Shown here: positions 23,234 through 42,047 of the stretch, in pieces
Position numbering within the stretch: position 1 is the stretch's first letter
How the letters are laid out: each line of letters opens with the position of its first letter
From: Chromera velia
Taxonomy: Eukaryota; Sar; Chromeraceae
Direction: 5' to 3'
DNA length: 64,000 nucleotides
Assembly: GCA_018398765.1 (NCBI GenBank)
Contig: JAHBMJ010005745.1
Span: 172,269-236,268 of the forward strand
Translations under genes and position numbers: made by a program
Notes under the pieces: model-generated
Told to the model about the DNA's origin: nothing
The model's input: only the letters and a program-made list of their open reading frames with translations
Databases searched by the model: none

Positions 23234-23745
23234 CAACGTTTTCTTCCGTCGCATGACGGAGATGCACGGACTCGCCGAGAAGGAGTCAAAACCTCAAAAA
23301 GAAGACACTGTACTTACCCACGCCTACAGAAACTGGAGAAATGCAAAAGAGCAAAGGGGAGGAGAAAAGGAGGGCAGTGGGGGACAAAATGAATCGTTGA
23401 CCTGGGACATTTTTCCGATCAACCTCACGTCCTGTTTCGTATCTAATTGCTCTGTTTCCATTCTCTACCGACCTCCTCCTTCTTCCACGCCCATTTCCTC
23501 GTCTTCATCATCTTCATCTTCCTCCTCGTCCACGTCCTCTTCCCCCTCCTCTCCATCTCCTTCCAATTCTTCCTCCCCGTCAAGGTCTCCCATATCCTCC
23601 TCCTCTCCATCTTCTTGCAATTCTCCGTCCTCCTCATCCTCATCGTCTTCTTCGTCTTCATCCTCCTCCTCAGCTACACCCCCCCCGTCTCTGTCTCTGT
23701 CAGACTCCAATTCGTCCTCTGCGTCTCCTTCAAAACNCACGCACG

Positions 23746-23784
<39 letters not shown>

Positions 23785-24457
23785 NNNNNNNNNNNNNNNN
23801 NNNNNNNNNNNNNNNNNNNNNNNNNNNNNNNNNNNNNNNNNNNNNNNNNNNNNNNNNNNNNNNNNNNNNNNNNNNNNNNNNNNNNNNNNNNNNNNNNNNN
23901 NNNNNNNNNNNNNNNNNNNNNNNNNNNNNNNNNNNNNNNNNNNNNNNNNNNNNNNNNNNNNNNNNNNNNNNNNNNNNNNNNNNNNNNNNNNNNNNNNNNN
24001 NNNNNNNNNNNNNNNNNNNNNNNNNNNNNNNNNNNNNNNNNNNNNNNNNNNNNNNNNNNNNNNNNNNNNNNNNNNNNNNNNNNNNNNNNNNNNNNNNNNN
24101 NNNNNNNNNNNNNNNNNNNNNNNNNNNNNNNNNNNNNNNNNNNNNNNNNNNNNNNNNNNNNNNNNNNNNNNNNNNNNNNNNNNNNNNNNNNNNNNNNNNN
24201 NNNNNNNNNNNNNNNNNNNNNNNNNNNNNNNNNNNNNNNNNNNNNNNNNNNNNNNNNNNNNNNNNNNNNNNNNNNNNNNNNNNNNNNNNNNNNNNNNNNN
24301 NNNNNNNNNNNNNNNNNNNNNNNNNNNNNNNNNNNNNNNNNNNNNNNNNNNNNNNNNNNNNNNNNNNNNNNNNNNNNNNNNNNNNNNNNNNNNNNNNNNN
24401 NNNNNNNNNNNNNNNNNNNNNNNNNNNNNNNNNNNNNNNNNNNNNNNNNNNNNNNNN

Positions 24458-24528
<71 letters not shown>

Positions 24529-26454
24529 CAACGTTTTCTTCCGTCGCATGACGGAGATGCACGGACTCGCCGAGAAGGAGTCAAAACCTCAAAAAGAAGA
24601 CACTGTACTTACCCACGCCTACAGAAACTGGAGAAATGCAAAAGAGCAAAGGGGAGGAGAAAAGGAGGGCAGTGGGGGACAAAATGAATCGTTGACCTGG
24701 GACATTTTTCCGATCAACCTCACGTCCTGTTTCGTATCTAATTGCTCTGTTTCCATTCTCTACCGACCTCCTCCTTCTTCCACGCCCATTTCCTCGTCTT
24801 CATCATCTTCATCTTCCTCCTCGTCCACGTCCTCTTCCCCCTCCTCTCCATCTCCTTCCAATTCTTCCTCCCCGTCAAGGTCTCCCATATCCTCCTCCTC
24901 TCCATCTTCTTGCAATTCTCCGTCCTCCTCATCCTCATCGTCTTCTTCGTCTTCATCCTCCTCCTCAGCTACACCCCCCCCGTCTCTGTCTCTGTCAGAC
25001 TCCAATTCGTCCTCTGCGTCTCCTTCAAAACCCGCGTCATCTTCGTCATCAAAAATCTCGTCACCGTCCTCATCCTCCTCGTCTCCATCTTCCTCCTCGT
25101 CCTCGTCCCCTTCTTCTCCATCCGCGTCTCCTTCCCCCTCCTCCTCCTCATCGTCCAAATCATCTTCTCTCGCACTCGCCCCCATTTCGACATCAGCTTC
25201 ATCTCCCTCCTCTTCCTTCTCTTCCTCTCCTTCAACAGAAACGAGTCCACCCTCCGTTCCGTCATCCTTTGCCGCCTTCCTCTTCGCCTTTGCACCTGGA
25301 CTTATTAGTGCTGCCTCTCTTTCCTCATCCCCCTCAGTCTCTCCGTCGTCCGCTGCAGCGGCTCCCTTTCTCTTCTCTTTGGCCTGTGTGTCGTCGTCCA
25401 TGATCCCCTTCTTTCTCTTCACACCCACAGTCACAGGAGCTGCACGCGTCAACAGCCCCAACGCCCCGGGCTGGCCAGCAGCCCCGGCACGACGTGTGGT
25501 CTCCCCACCCGCCGCTGCAGCTGCTGCTGCAGCAGATGCCGCCGTTGCGAAAGCAGTCGCAAACGGGGCCAGGGCCCCGGTCGAGCCCAGCATTGCCGGG
25601 GCCTCTGTGCCCGTATGGGCCGCTCCCTCGTCCCCGGCGAAGGCCTCCACGGCCCCCAGCGGGACCGCCCGAATGCCGGTACCCGGCCCCGCCGGTCCCA
25701 TAATGCCCTTGTGTCTGCAATGCCGTCAGTAAATATGCATGGAATGGAATGATGATTCAAATCGATCAATTGCGATACCGAGATCACTCTTTCTGCGTGA
25801 GGGGGCAGAGGCACCAGAGGAACGACCACAACAACAAAGGGAGCTGAGGGACAGACAGCAGAGACCGGAGTACAGGAAAACCGAATGAAATTGAAGAGTT
25901 GGAATAAATGACAGACCGAGGGACCGACCGACCGACCTTGGCGAGAAGGCTCTCTGGAAGAGAGAGGGAAGGTGCGCAGGGGACACGGCCGCCGATCCCT
26001 CAGGAGTGATCCCTGCCGCTGCGGCGGCGTCGGACTCTCCTTTGGGGGGGGGGACAGTCGCGGCTGTCCGAGAACGGAACTCGTTCACTCTTGTCCTTTG
26101 GCTCTCGGAGAGGTCAGCGTACCAGTGACGCCACTCTTCCAACCTGCATGCACGCAGTCAGCAGTCACTTGCAGACGCCAGCATGATTCGATCACATGTG
26201 AATGAAGTGGTCGTACAGAGGAGGGGTCAGTGCGTGCGGTGCAGAACATGCCTTTGCAGGCGGTTTGCCCCAGATGGACAGACAGACGCATACAGGCGGG
26301 GGGATGTATTGATAGACTCAAATCATGAGACGGACAGACGGGCTGAAAGGAAAGGAAAGGAAAGAAAGAAGAAGCGCTAATGAGGGCCTCTGCCCAGCCG
26401 TCTCTCTCGCAGTCGTGTGTGCGTTTCACCTCGTATGTCTGCTGTGTGCGAACA

Positions 26455-26493
<39 letters not shown>

Positions 26494-26739
26494 AAGAAAG
26501 AAAGAAACCATCCATTCCCTACCCACCCACTCACCCACCTTTGGGTTTGCATGGACGCTCTCTTGGTCTCATCTGGAGCTGCCAGAATATACTCAGTCAG
26601 GACTTCCAACACTGAGGGCAGAAGAACAAAGAGAAAGCAAGAGCACTTCTAAAGACATGAAGCCAACCACGGATACGAACTTTGTGATTCAACAAAACGA
26701 AAGTTCAGCGGAGGACGCGAAAGAGTAAGTGCATCCCGG

Positions 26740-26815
<76 letters not shown>

Positions 26816-29800
26816 CAATTTACTTGGGGCGGTAGGCTTCCGATGCACGTCCATGCAGCCCAGCTTGGACGAACTCGCCGACTGATTGATTGACTTACGT
26901 CTGTGTCTGAATTCATGCCAGACGTCCGAGCCCTCGTGCACGAATCCCTGTTTGTTTGCCGTCGGAGGAAGGCAGTCAGGGACTCCTGAGAATAAGGAAG
27001 GAAGGCATGCAAGAAGTAGCGGGGATGCGCATTAGAAAACAGTTGGAGGGGTCAGCGCGAAATCAAGAAATAAGTAGAAAGGTCCCCAGAAGGAAGTCGG
27101 AAAGGGATCAGATACAAAGAGCAACATGTATATCTAAGTCAAAAGAAGGTCTCGAGATCGGGAGACGTGGCTCATAGAGATTTCAAAAGAGGGAACGTGG
27201 ATAGCCATCCAAATGCCCCCCAGCTACTTACCAACGATCGCCGTTAGAGCAGCCTGGTGAGGCACTGTTCCGAGGCAGTCTGCCTGGGTGGTGGGGACCA
27301 TTTTCCTCCCCTGAGAGGGGGATTGGGGGAATGGTGAGTCGAGTCTGGAAATCAGTCTGCCCCCACTGTAGAGAAGAATCCCCCCTTCTGCAAGGATCTT
27401 CGGATCCCTTTTCCTTTTCTTTTCTTGCGGCGTTTCGAGGGGAAGTTTGAGGGGATCGTTGATAAACCCCACGAGCAAATACGCTCTCTCAAGAAAGTCT
27501 TCTGGGCTGAACAGGAAAGGACTGTCTACACAGAGATGCAGACGTTTTTTCAGAAATGCATACGTGGAGAGAAAATTTGAACGTTCAAAGGACAAGTCCG
27601 GCCGCGCACTCTCAAGGGGCATAAACTGTCCCGATTCGTCTATGAACAGACACCCCTGTCGAGACCCCGGTGCACCCCTGACAAGTTCCAGCTTAGGAAG
27701 GCGACCCGCGGTAGCCGAGCTAGGCGGGGGCTCCTCCATCTCTCTCTGCAGCGCCGCCTCGTCAGAGAATTTGTCGAGCGACCGGAGCCTCTCGACGGCT
27801 GTCGGCGTGACTATTTGGGTCTGTACCTGGATGTACACCTGATCGATCGAATGAGCATGAACACACAGAGTGACTATTTGGGTCTGTACCTGGATGTACA
27901 CCTGATCGATCGAATGAGCATGAACACACAGAGTGACTGTTTGGGTCTGTACCTGGATGTACACCTGATCGATCGAATGAGCATGAACACACAGACAGAG
28001 ACGAGGAAAACCACAGACAGATACACAGACAGACAGGCAAGGAGACAGAGACAGACGAAGACAAGGGATGCCGTGTGAAGGTCGATGTGCGGTTTGTTCA
28101 GAACAATTTGAAGCCGAACGACCACACTCAAATGGACCGCAAGACTACTATACAAACAAAATAGAAGGAGAGACGTGCACGACTTTCGTCGGAAAAAGAA
28201 AAGCACAAAGACGCGAGAACACGCCAGGGCCGCGCACTGCACCAAAGAGACGCTGGCAACTCTGCGACTCCGCACATAGAGAGAGACAGATCCCCGCTTT
28301 CTTTTTGACTGACCTGTTTATGTAGATAGAGCCAGAAGAGAAATGTATTCAGACAGCAGTCGATTGAGTTCTGGTACGAATTCCAGAAAGGAAACGTCGA
28401 GGGCACAGCGAGACTCCCACTCTTCCCTTTCTCCTTCTCCTCCATATTTGTTCCCTCTCCCTCGTTGCCTCCGTCGCCCACCAAACGGAGAAAGTCAAGA
28501 AGCTGCTGCTCCCCCGACCCCCCCACTATGGAAAAGGGATCAAAAACGCGTTTGCAACTGTAGGCGACCTGCACGGAGGACTCGAAAAAGAGGGAGGCAA
28601 GACAAGGGCGTCGTCAGAAAAGCAGGGGGGGGAAGGGAGAACCTCCAAGGGACACGTAAGTCGATCAATCAATACTGGAATTCAGGTCGGTACTTATGGG
28701 TGGGTACGTCAGAGGAACCGTAGGAAACGCAAAATCCGTTGTCCGGACAGGCGCTGAGTGAATGAGTCCGACAGTGTGCAGGCCGACCAAAGCGATGAGA
28801 ACAAAAGGATCAATTCAATATTTAAGCTCAGAGGAGGAGATCTGCAAGCCGATCGCAAGCGAAAAAAAAAATCGAGGAAGAAAATTTGCAGAGACTTGTT
28901 CAACTGCACGACCATCCTTCCAAAAAAGACACAGACAGACTCAAAAAAAAATAAAAACAAGGCATACCTGATCGATCATTGAGTTCTGAGCCTCGATGGC
29001 CTCTTCTCTCTTCTTCATCAGTAATTTCTTTCTCCACCCGTCGAGCCGACTTGAAGCTTCTCTGTCTAAATCCCTCACGACTTTTTTTCGACGCACAAAC
29101 TCCCGCCGTTCCTCTTCCTCTAGGTACGTTAGCCAAGGGGCAAGACGCTCTCTTGAGTCTTGCTTTGCCGTGTCGTCCGGTGTGAGGCTGCTCAGAGCCT
29201 TTTCGGCACTGAGGATATCCTCGACAAGACCCATCGCGAATCGCCTCATGTCCTCCCCCCGGTACGTATACGCATCTGCATTCTCACCTTTGAGGAAGCC
29301 AAACGGCGTATTGTCCTCTTTTTCCTTCCCCTTTCCCCCCGGGCTTTGGTCGTCGAAGTCATCGGGGACATCGGGGCTTACTGTTGCAAGCGCAAGCGTT
29401 TGGGTCTCTTCCTTACTTCCTGAGTCCGTCTTCCGCCTTTTCTTTCTCCCACCTCCAGCAGGCGGAAGTCCATTCACACCCTCCGACGCACTTGCTTGTG
29501 CAGCTTCAGCCCCCTCTGTTTCCTTTCCGTCGTCCTCTTTCTTTGTCTTCTTCTCCGATAGAAGGAGAGAAGGGTCATCAGCCAGAAGTTCGGAAAGCGG
29601 GTGGGCAGTATCCCAAACAAGAGACGCAGCCCGAAGGCGCCCGCCATGGATCAAATCTCCAAAAAGAAGACGACCACTTTCGCAAACAACTCCTAGATCT
29701 GGCGGCAGGTGCGGATGAGGTTGCGGTACCACTCCATCTGCCTGCGAAGAGACGCCACCGTTAGTTGTCGTCTCCACGAAAAGGGGAACAACTGTCCCGG

Positions 29801-29959
29801 GGTCCTTTACGGCCCCCCTCTGTTTCTTCTGCAAACCTAGTGACGGAGGGGGGTAGGGAGACCCTTTCAAAAAGGCAGCGCTGTCGGACCAGACAAGCCG
29901 ATCGCCCCACAGATGCTCCCCGTCCTTCAAGTCGAACAACACGAGGCGGGTGCCTGCAC

Positions 29960-30030
<71 letters not shown>

Positions 30031-30588
30031 GCAGAGAGAGAGAAAGAGAAGGAGAAAGAGAAAGAAAGAGAGATGGAGGAGGGGAGGTCAGAAACGCAAA
30101 CACGACGTCAATTTTTGTCCCGACCGCAAACACTCTGTCTGGAATTGACTGGGACGAAAACGAGGCGAAAAGGCGGCACGGATACCCCCGTCATTCTTTT
30201 CAAAGACTCTGCTCATTGGCCCACGTGCTGTTGGTCCATTTGAGTCCAAACTCTCTTCTGGTGTCTCACTCACACTCGCTCATCAGCCGGCCTACCTACC
30301 TTCGCTCCGTTTGTGGAAAACCCGTGCGATTTCACTCTGGAGTTCCTCTGGGAGGAAGGGGGAGAAGCGGAGAAGGAGCTGCATGGCCTCCTGTTCCTTT
30401 GCAAGGAGCCCCCTGCTCTGAATCCCCAGCGGCATGCTCACGATCTGCATGCATGGATGCATGTGTGAAAGGGGGGGGGGGAACGGGAGGACAAGGTCAG
30501 GCAGGCAAAGGAGGGAGGGAGGACAAATAGACAGCAGGGGGCAGTATGAAACGCATGGATGAAGAGGCGCCACACAAAACACACACAC

Positions 30589-30659
<71 letters not shown>

Positions 30660-31179
30660 AGACAAGAAGGGAGACGGGCACAAGATTTACATTCTGGCAG
30701 TGGAATGGCATCTCAAAGAGACATAGGAATGGCATCATGGGTTGACCCAGGAAGCAAAGGGGGGCGCATCCAAGCACACACGCCCATTCACGCACCCAGG
30801 CAGGGGGGCAGCGAGCAACAGACAGAAGAAAGTAGACACCTTCCCCCCTCCCGCCAAAAAAAAAAAGACAGAAAAAGAAAGAAAGAAAAGAAAGAAAGAA
30901 AGAAAGAAAGAAACAAACAAAGGGAGAGAGACAGAGAGAGAAAGAAAGAAAGAAAGAAAGACAGACAGAAAGAAAGACAGAAAGAAAGAAAGAAAGAAAG
31001 AAAGAAACGAAAGAAAGAAAGAAAGAAAAGAAAGAAAAGAAAGAAAAGAAAGAAAGAAAGAAAGAAAGAAAAGAAAGAAAGACAGAAAGACAGAAAGACA
31101 GAAAGGAAGACAGAAAGACAGAAAGGAAGACAGAAAGACAGAAAGAAAGACAGAAAGAAAGAAAGAAAGAGAGAAAGAG

Positions 31180-31210
<31 letters not shown>

Positions 31211-31264
31211 AAAGAAAGAAAGAAAGAAAGAAAGAAAGAAAAAGAGAAAGAAAAAAAGAAAAAG

Positions 31265-31295
<31 letters not shown>

Positions 31296-31311
31296 AAAAA
31301 AGAAAGAAAAA

Positions 31312-31343
<32 letters not shown>

Positions 31344-31379
31344 AAAAAAGAAAAAAAGACAGAGAAAGAAAGAAACAAA

Positions 31380-31411
<32 letters not shown>

Positions 31412-33812
31412 AAAAGGCAGAGAAAGAAAGAAAGAAAGAAAGAAAGAATTGACAAACCGGAACCAACGGATCTTGCTGCCCCTCGGAAACAAACAGGCAC
31501 CTGCCCATCAGCTGTTGGGAAAACAGTCCCACCGCTGCAGGCAGGCAAGCAGGTAGGTAGGCGAGGGGTCTCCCACATTCGATCTTTTGTGGATTGAATC
31601 GAAGCTTCTCCCCATCCAAGAAATCAAAGCTTGCGTCTTCACTTGTTCAGACAGGGAGTCGACCGGTGCAAATACAAAGCAGCTGGCGCGCTTACTCAAT
31701 CAGGCGCAAGAAGCCAAAGAGCAACTTGTTTTCCGACACTGAGCACCAGACCTTGATGTGTTGGTCTTCTTTTGTTCTCTGCACTCCCTTTGGTCGATGA
31801 AGGAATTCACACATGCACATGCGGAGGGAGAAGACTCTCTCTCTCTCTCTTCCTGACTCGGTGCATGCGGTTGCCATTGCACGGACTGTCAGTCTCTGCG
31901 TCGTCTGTGTCTATTTGATGGACGCACAGAAGGAACTGCTGGTCAGATGAAAAAACAAAACTCACTCAGATCGGTCTCAGTCCTTGAAAGAACTAGGCAC
32001 GAGAGCGCCAGTCTGCTGACTCCCATCTTGAAACCGATGCCGTACTTGGCCCCCAACCTGTGTGCTGCATGAAAGAAGCGATACCGACACCAACCCATCT
32101 ACTGACTGCTCCATCATTCCATTAATCAATCAATCCATTCGTTCGCTCGTTCATTCAGGCGTGCAAGCAGGCCGGAGGAAGGAATCCAAAGTTTGAGGGA
32201 GGCACAAAATCTGACCAGGCCTGACGGGACGGGATGGGATGAGACGCACAACTATTGCGAAATGAATCAATCTGCACAAACGGTTTTCACGGAGACGCAT
32301 AACTATTGCGAAATGAATCAATCTGCACAAACGGTTTTCACGGAGATGCATAACTATTGCGAAATGAATCAATCTGCAAAAACGGTTTTCACGTGATGCT
32401 CCAGCAAAAAGAATTCAGCTGCAAAAAATGCAGAGCGGGGCCAGGTGAGGGTCCAAGACACGAAGCAGTTCAGGACACCAATTCAAGAAAAGACAGAAAG
32501 AAAGAAGGCATTGCGTGTGAGGACTGCTTTTAGAACATCCAACAGACCTTCAGCAGGATGATACGGTTTGTAGTGTCCAAAGGTCTTCAACAGTGCATGC
32601 ACGTCTCCGGCCTCCATCCCCTCCCCATCGTCCTCTACGACCAGGCACCGCCTGCCGCGACCACTGATGAGAGATCGGAGCGCTACTGAGTACGCTCTCG
32701 TCTCTGCATGCGCATGCGGGGGGACATGCACGGGCTTGCAGAAAGAAGCGCATGCAGGGTTGAATGCGGTGAGTGAGGCGGTCTCTACACGCTCCAAGTA
32801 GCACAGCTCGCGAGCAGGCACAGGTGCACGTCGACAAGACACGCAACCGCCCCTAATATTCTTCTTCCTCACAGAGAATCTCACTTAAGGAGCCGAGGAG
32901 AAGCCCTGGAAGGACTTTATGAGAAAGAAGACACAGAGGAAAACAAGCGGGACAAAAATGAAGAGGCGGACACCCCGGAAAAAAAAAAATTGAAACCCTC
33001 AAGGAGCAGAAAGAAGCCGACAGGGAGGCCAGACTAGAAGAGACCAGGAACGGTCCTTTTGCATGCAGGAAAAATTAAATTTCATTCAAGTAACAACGGA
33101 CCGGAAGCACTGGCGTTGTCGATGAGCTGCGCGATGGCTCCGAAAGTCCATTGTTGTTCTGCCGAGAGAGCTGAGAGAAGATCTGCATGAAGGTCCGTTT
33201 GCATGCATGCATGCATGTTCATACTAGATGAAAAAGAAAGAGACTTTCACGAGCATCCTGTCGCACTGCTTTGCTTGGACACTCTTCTTTATTGGATCTG
33301 TCGACAGAGCTCACATGGGCTTGTGCGCATGCATTTTACAAAGACCTACAAAAGGGAATAGTCGCGTCTCTCAAAGGACTGAAGGGGTACCGTTGCACAT
33401 CCCCATTTTTCGTTTGCCTGAAAAATTTTATGCCCTTCTCATATCTTGCACTCACAAAAAGCAATAGAATACCTTTGTGTTTCATATCAAGTGTGTGTTC
33501 AAAGACGTTAGCTGGTAAGATACGAAGCCCCTCGTTATAACTCTTACTGGCTGACTGACTGTTAGTGAAAGTCGCCGCATGGAAACCCCAGTTGCATAGG
33601 TCGTCTTTGGGCTCTACCCTTTCCCTCCTGAAGGAACTCCCATCAGGTCCTCCAGGCGACTGTGTGTGTTTGCTCCCATGGGTCATCTTCATCTGTCTGT
33701 TGTGCCTCTTCCAGAGGGAGGGCGCGTCGTCATCTCTCGTCTCGTCCGGGTAGACGTACAGGGGTAGACCGGATGTGTCCAGACCTGCAGACAGCCATGC
33801 AGTTCCTTCCAT
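23048..33812 (-). CDS. MORC: MORC-like GHKL ATPase, 15 exons
   Basis: Exons on the complement: 23048-23097, 24613-24627 (or its twin 23318-23332), 24768-25714, 25937-26143, 26539-26611, 26899-26985, 27232-27826, 28968-29953, 30300-30444, 31458-31629, 31696-~31782, 31966-32064, 32548-32703, 33102-33182, 33548-33812; about 1320 residues. MORC proteins are chromatin-compacting ATPases. The signatures appear in family order: WTFGAIAQLIDNA (motif N), CLVVEDDGEGM (Mg/adenine site), LGAKYGIGFKMG (glycine-rich lid), AVGLFSQQLM, then LLLRFSPF and GTRLVLFDL, GGILLYSGGRLI and PTANKQGF (second-half S5 fold). The expected catalytic Glu of motif N is Gln. A charged, Lys-rich insertion interrupts the S5 region (exon 28968). 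After a Trp-containing helix (LEEWRHWYADL) comes a 300-residue Asp/Glu-rich tail. No CW finger was seen. Exon 31696 and the N-terminus are the least certain. Confidence 0.82.
23150..23233. repeat. (CA)n(GA)n microsatellite in the last MORC-like intron
   Basis: CA/GCAC runs followed by GA. Read on the sense (minus) strand it is (CT)n(GT)n, ending about 50 bases before the acceptor of the last exon. Confidence 0.92.
23234..23736. repeat. Left copy of a duplicated assembly segment
   Basis: Identical as far as I can compare to 24529-25031, at a constant offset of 1295 bases, and ending at a single N (23737). It repeats the 15-base microexon and the end of the acidic exon of the MORC-like gene. 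It reads as two overlapping contigs placed side by side and not as a true duplication. Confidence 0.85.
23785..24457. other. Assembly gap (673 N)
   Basis: A run of N flanked on both sides by CA repeats and, further out, by the same 0.5 kb sequence. Open frames drawn across it have no meaning. Confidence 1.
26740..26814. repeat. (CA)n(GA)n microsatellite in a MORC-like intron
   Basis: CA then GA on the plus strand, so (CT)n(GT)n on the sense strand of the MORC-like gene, between its exons at 26899 and 26611. Confidence 0.93.
27807..27995. repeat. 63-bp minisatellite, three copies, at an exon boundary
   Basis: Three tandem units of 63 bp (starts 27807, 27870, 27933) with very few differences. 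Each unit contains, on the minus strand, GATCGATCAG-GTGTAC (donor-like) and ATCCAG-GTACAG (acceptor-like), and is open for 21 codons. The unit nearest the exon supplies the acceptor of MORC-like exon 27232-27826. Confidence 0.92.
29958..30065. repeat. (CA)n(GA)n microsatellite abutting a 3' splice site
   Basis: On the sense (minus) strand the order is (CT)n then (GT)n, ending TTGTGCAG directly at the start of MORC-like exon 28968-29953. The microsatellite itself therefore supplies the pyrimidine-rich tract of this acceptor. Confidence 0.93.
30575..30660. repeat. (CA)n(GA)n microsatellite in a MORC-like intron
   Basis: CA/CATA then GA on plus, (CT)n(GT)n on the sense strand, about 130 bases before the acceptor of exon 30300-30444. 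Confidence 0.92.
30857..31447. repeat. Long (GAAA)n tract in a MORC-like intron
   Basis: About 590 bases of GAAA/GACA/GGAA units; on the sense strand an almost pure TTTC pyrimidine tract starting right after the donor at 31457. Frames of over 400 codons on both strands are simple-repeat artefacts. Confidence 0.95.
32241..32393. repeat. 51-bp minisatellite, three copies, in a MORC-like intron
   Basis: Units start at 32241, 32292 and 32343 (GAGACGCACAACTATTGCG…) with a handful of substitutions. The period is a multiple of three and the unit is open in one frame, but it lies between exons 32548-32703 and 31966-32064 and shows no splice fit. Confidence 0.93.
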
Positions 33813-34412
33813 ACGGTGTTTGTATGTATCTTTGCATTTTCAGCCAAGCACGGAGGGACGATCATTCGCTGGCGTGTCAATCACCACATACGCAGAGCAG
33901 AAAAAAAAGACACGTGCGCACAGATGTGGAAAGGAGGACAGAGCGTCGGATGGACTTTGGGGATTGTCCTCCCCTCCTTCGCTTCTTTTGACTTTTTTTG
34001 ACAAAGGGAGGAGGTGCATGGGGCAGCTGGAAGGGAAGCTAGGAGAAACGTTTGGAGGGAGGGAAGTCAGTTCATTGAATGGACTGGCGGGGGGTTGTAG
34101 GATAATATGATTTATGGCTTGATCATTTCAGTGAGAAACCGAATCGAGCTGTGTCGGAATGGGAGGCTTGCCGAAGACACACTAGGCGGCAACACTGTTA
34201 CTCTTCTCGTGCTCCTGATAAGCAAGCAACGAACCAACCTGAGAAGGAGCTGAGTGGAAGTCTGGCCGGTCCAATTTTATCGTGAGGAAGAACATCCCTT
34301 CTCAGCAGGGCTTGGGCATTACCGTTCGAGGACTCAGGTTGGCGTTTGTTTGTCGAAGGAGGAACCTTTGAGGACATTTTGGGGACCGCAGGCTCACCTG
34401 AGTGAACAAAAA
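33813..34412. other. Spacer between two minus-strand genes
   Basis: 0.6 kb between the proposed start of the MORC-like gene and the stop of the kelch gene. It would contain the MORC-like promoter. An alternative last exon for the kelch gene (34182-34238, stop TAG) lies here. No other gene is visible. Confidence 0.4.
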
Positions 34413-41136
<6,724 letters not shown>

Positions 41137-42047
41137 CGGCAGGCAAAATGTTGGAGACAGAGAGGAAAAAAATCAGAAAAAGAAGAAGAGCAAGACTTGG
41201 GCGATCAACCGCCTACGTAGCCGTCACGGCATCAATCAGACACAGATAACAGGCCAGCGAGAATATCAGCTCCCACTGCCGGACAGATGGACAGAGGCTC
41301 CAGACAGACAATTAAACAGACAGACGGCTCTGTTGTCCGATCGAGTCGCAGTCAAAAGACTCGATCGCGTCGCGATTTCACAGAACCGCCTGCAGAGATC
41401 ACTCCGAGACGTTCGCTTTCTGACTCCGACTGTTCTTCAGGTGAATCTCACGAAGAAACTGCTAGAGAGGGTTTATCAGAATGCATCATGCTCTGTCTTT
41501 TTGTCACACAAGTATCGAAGCCGCGACTTGGTGATGTGAGGTGACACTTTTGTCTGTGGCGGCGGCGCCATGGCGGCGCCTAAATATTTGAGCCATGCAT
41601 GCGCATGCATGTGCCAGGCGCGCCGCGCGGCATGCCATGGCTCTGCCCAACACAGAAAGACTGACCCTGTCGACGTCTTCGACTATTCTTCGACTTCTAA
41701 CAGAATCTAACAGATGCTGAGCATTTCCGTCAGTGACATTGCACGTTCGTCGATGATTGCAGAGGCTCCATGGTTTCGGTTTCCAGCTTCTCTCGCGCAG
41801 CGTGACCGTGTTGCCTTAGAATTTGAGGTGGCACATAGCAGAAATCGGAGACAGGACAAAGCAGTAGGGCAAGATGATTCCAATGGGGGGAGGGGGGGGG
41901 ATGGGAATGGGCAGTCTTGCTGTCACTCCCTCACAAACTGCACAGGTCAGCCAGTCTGTTGGTCAGTTCGCTGCTGGGGCTGTATCACTTCATTAGCTCG
42001 GTACGTTTGAACTGCACGAATTCGGAGGCGAGATATGACTCTGTTCT
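41137..42047. promoter_or_regulatory. Divergent promoter region with GC-rich and GCATGC motifs
   Basis: It separates the kelch gene (-) from the four-pass membrane protein gene (+). It holds GGCGGCGCCATGGCGGCGCC-like sequence at 41560-41580, clustered ATGCATGCGCATGCATG at 41594-41612 and GGCGCGCCGCGCGG at 41617. TGCATGC-type palindromes are bound by some ApiAP2 factors in apicomplexans; use here is an inference. Confidence 0.4.

Noticed and set aside
23040-25732. Frames of 360 to 760 codons crossing the N run
   Set aside because: They translate unknown bases and microsatellites and run antisense to the MORC-like exons.
30292-31619. Open frames of 230 to 430 codons on both strands (Phe/Leu/Ser and Lys/Glu rich)
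   Set aside because: They translate GAAA/TTTC simple repeats inside a MORC-like intron. Only 30300-30444 and 31458-31629, which carry MORC motifs, are exons.
32241-32393. 51-bp repeats as a CRISPR-like or coding array
   Set aside because: No distinct spacers between units; they are direct tandem copies in an intron.
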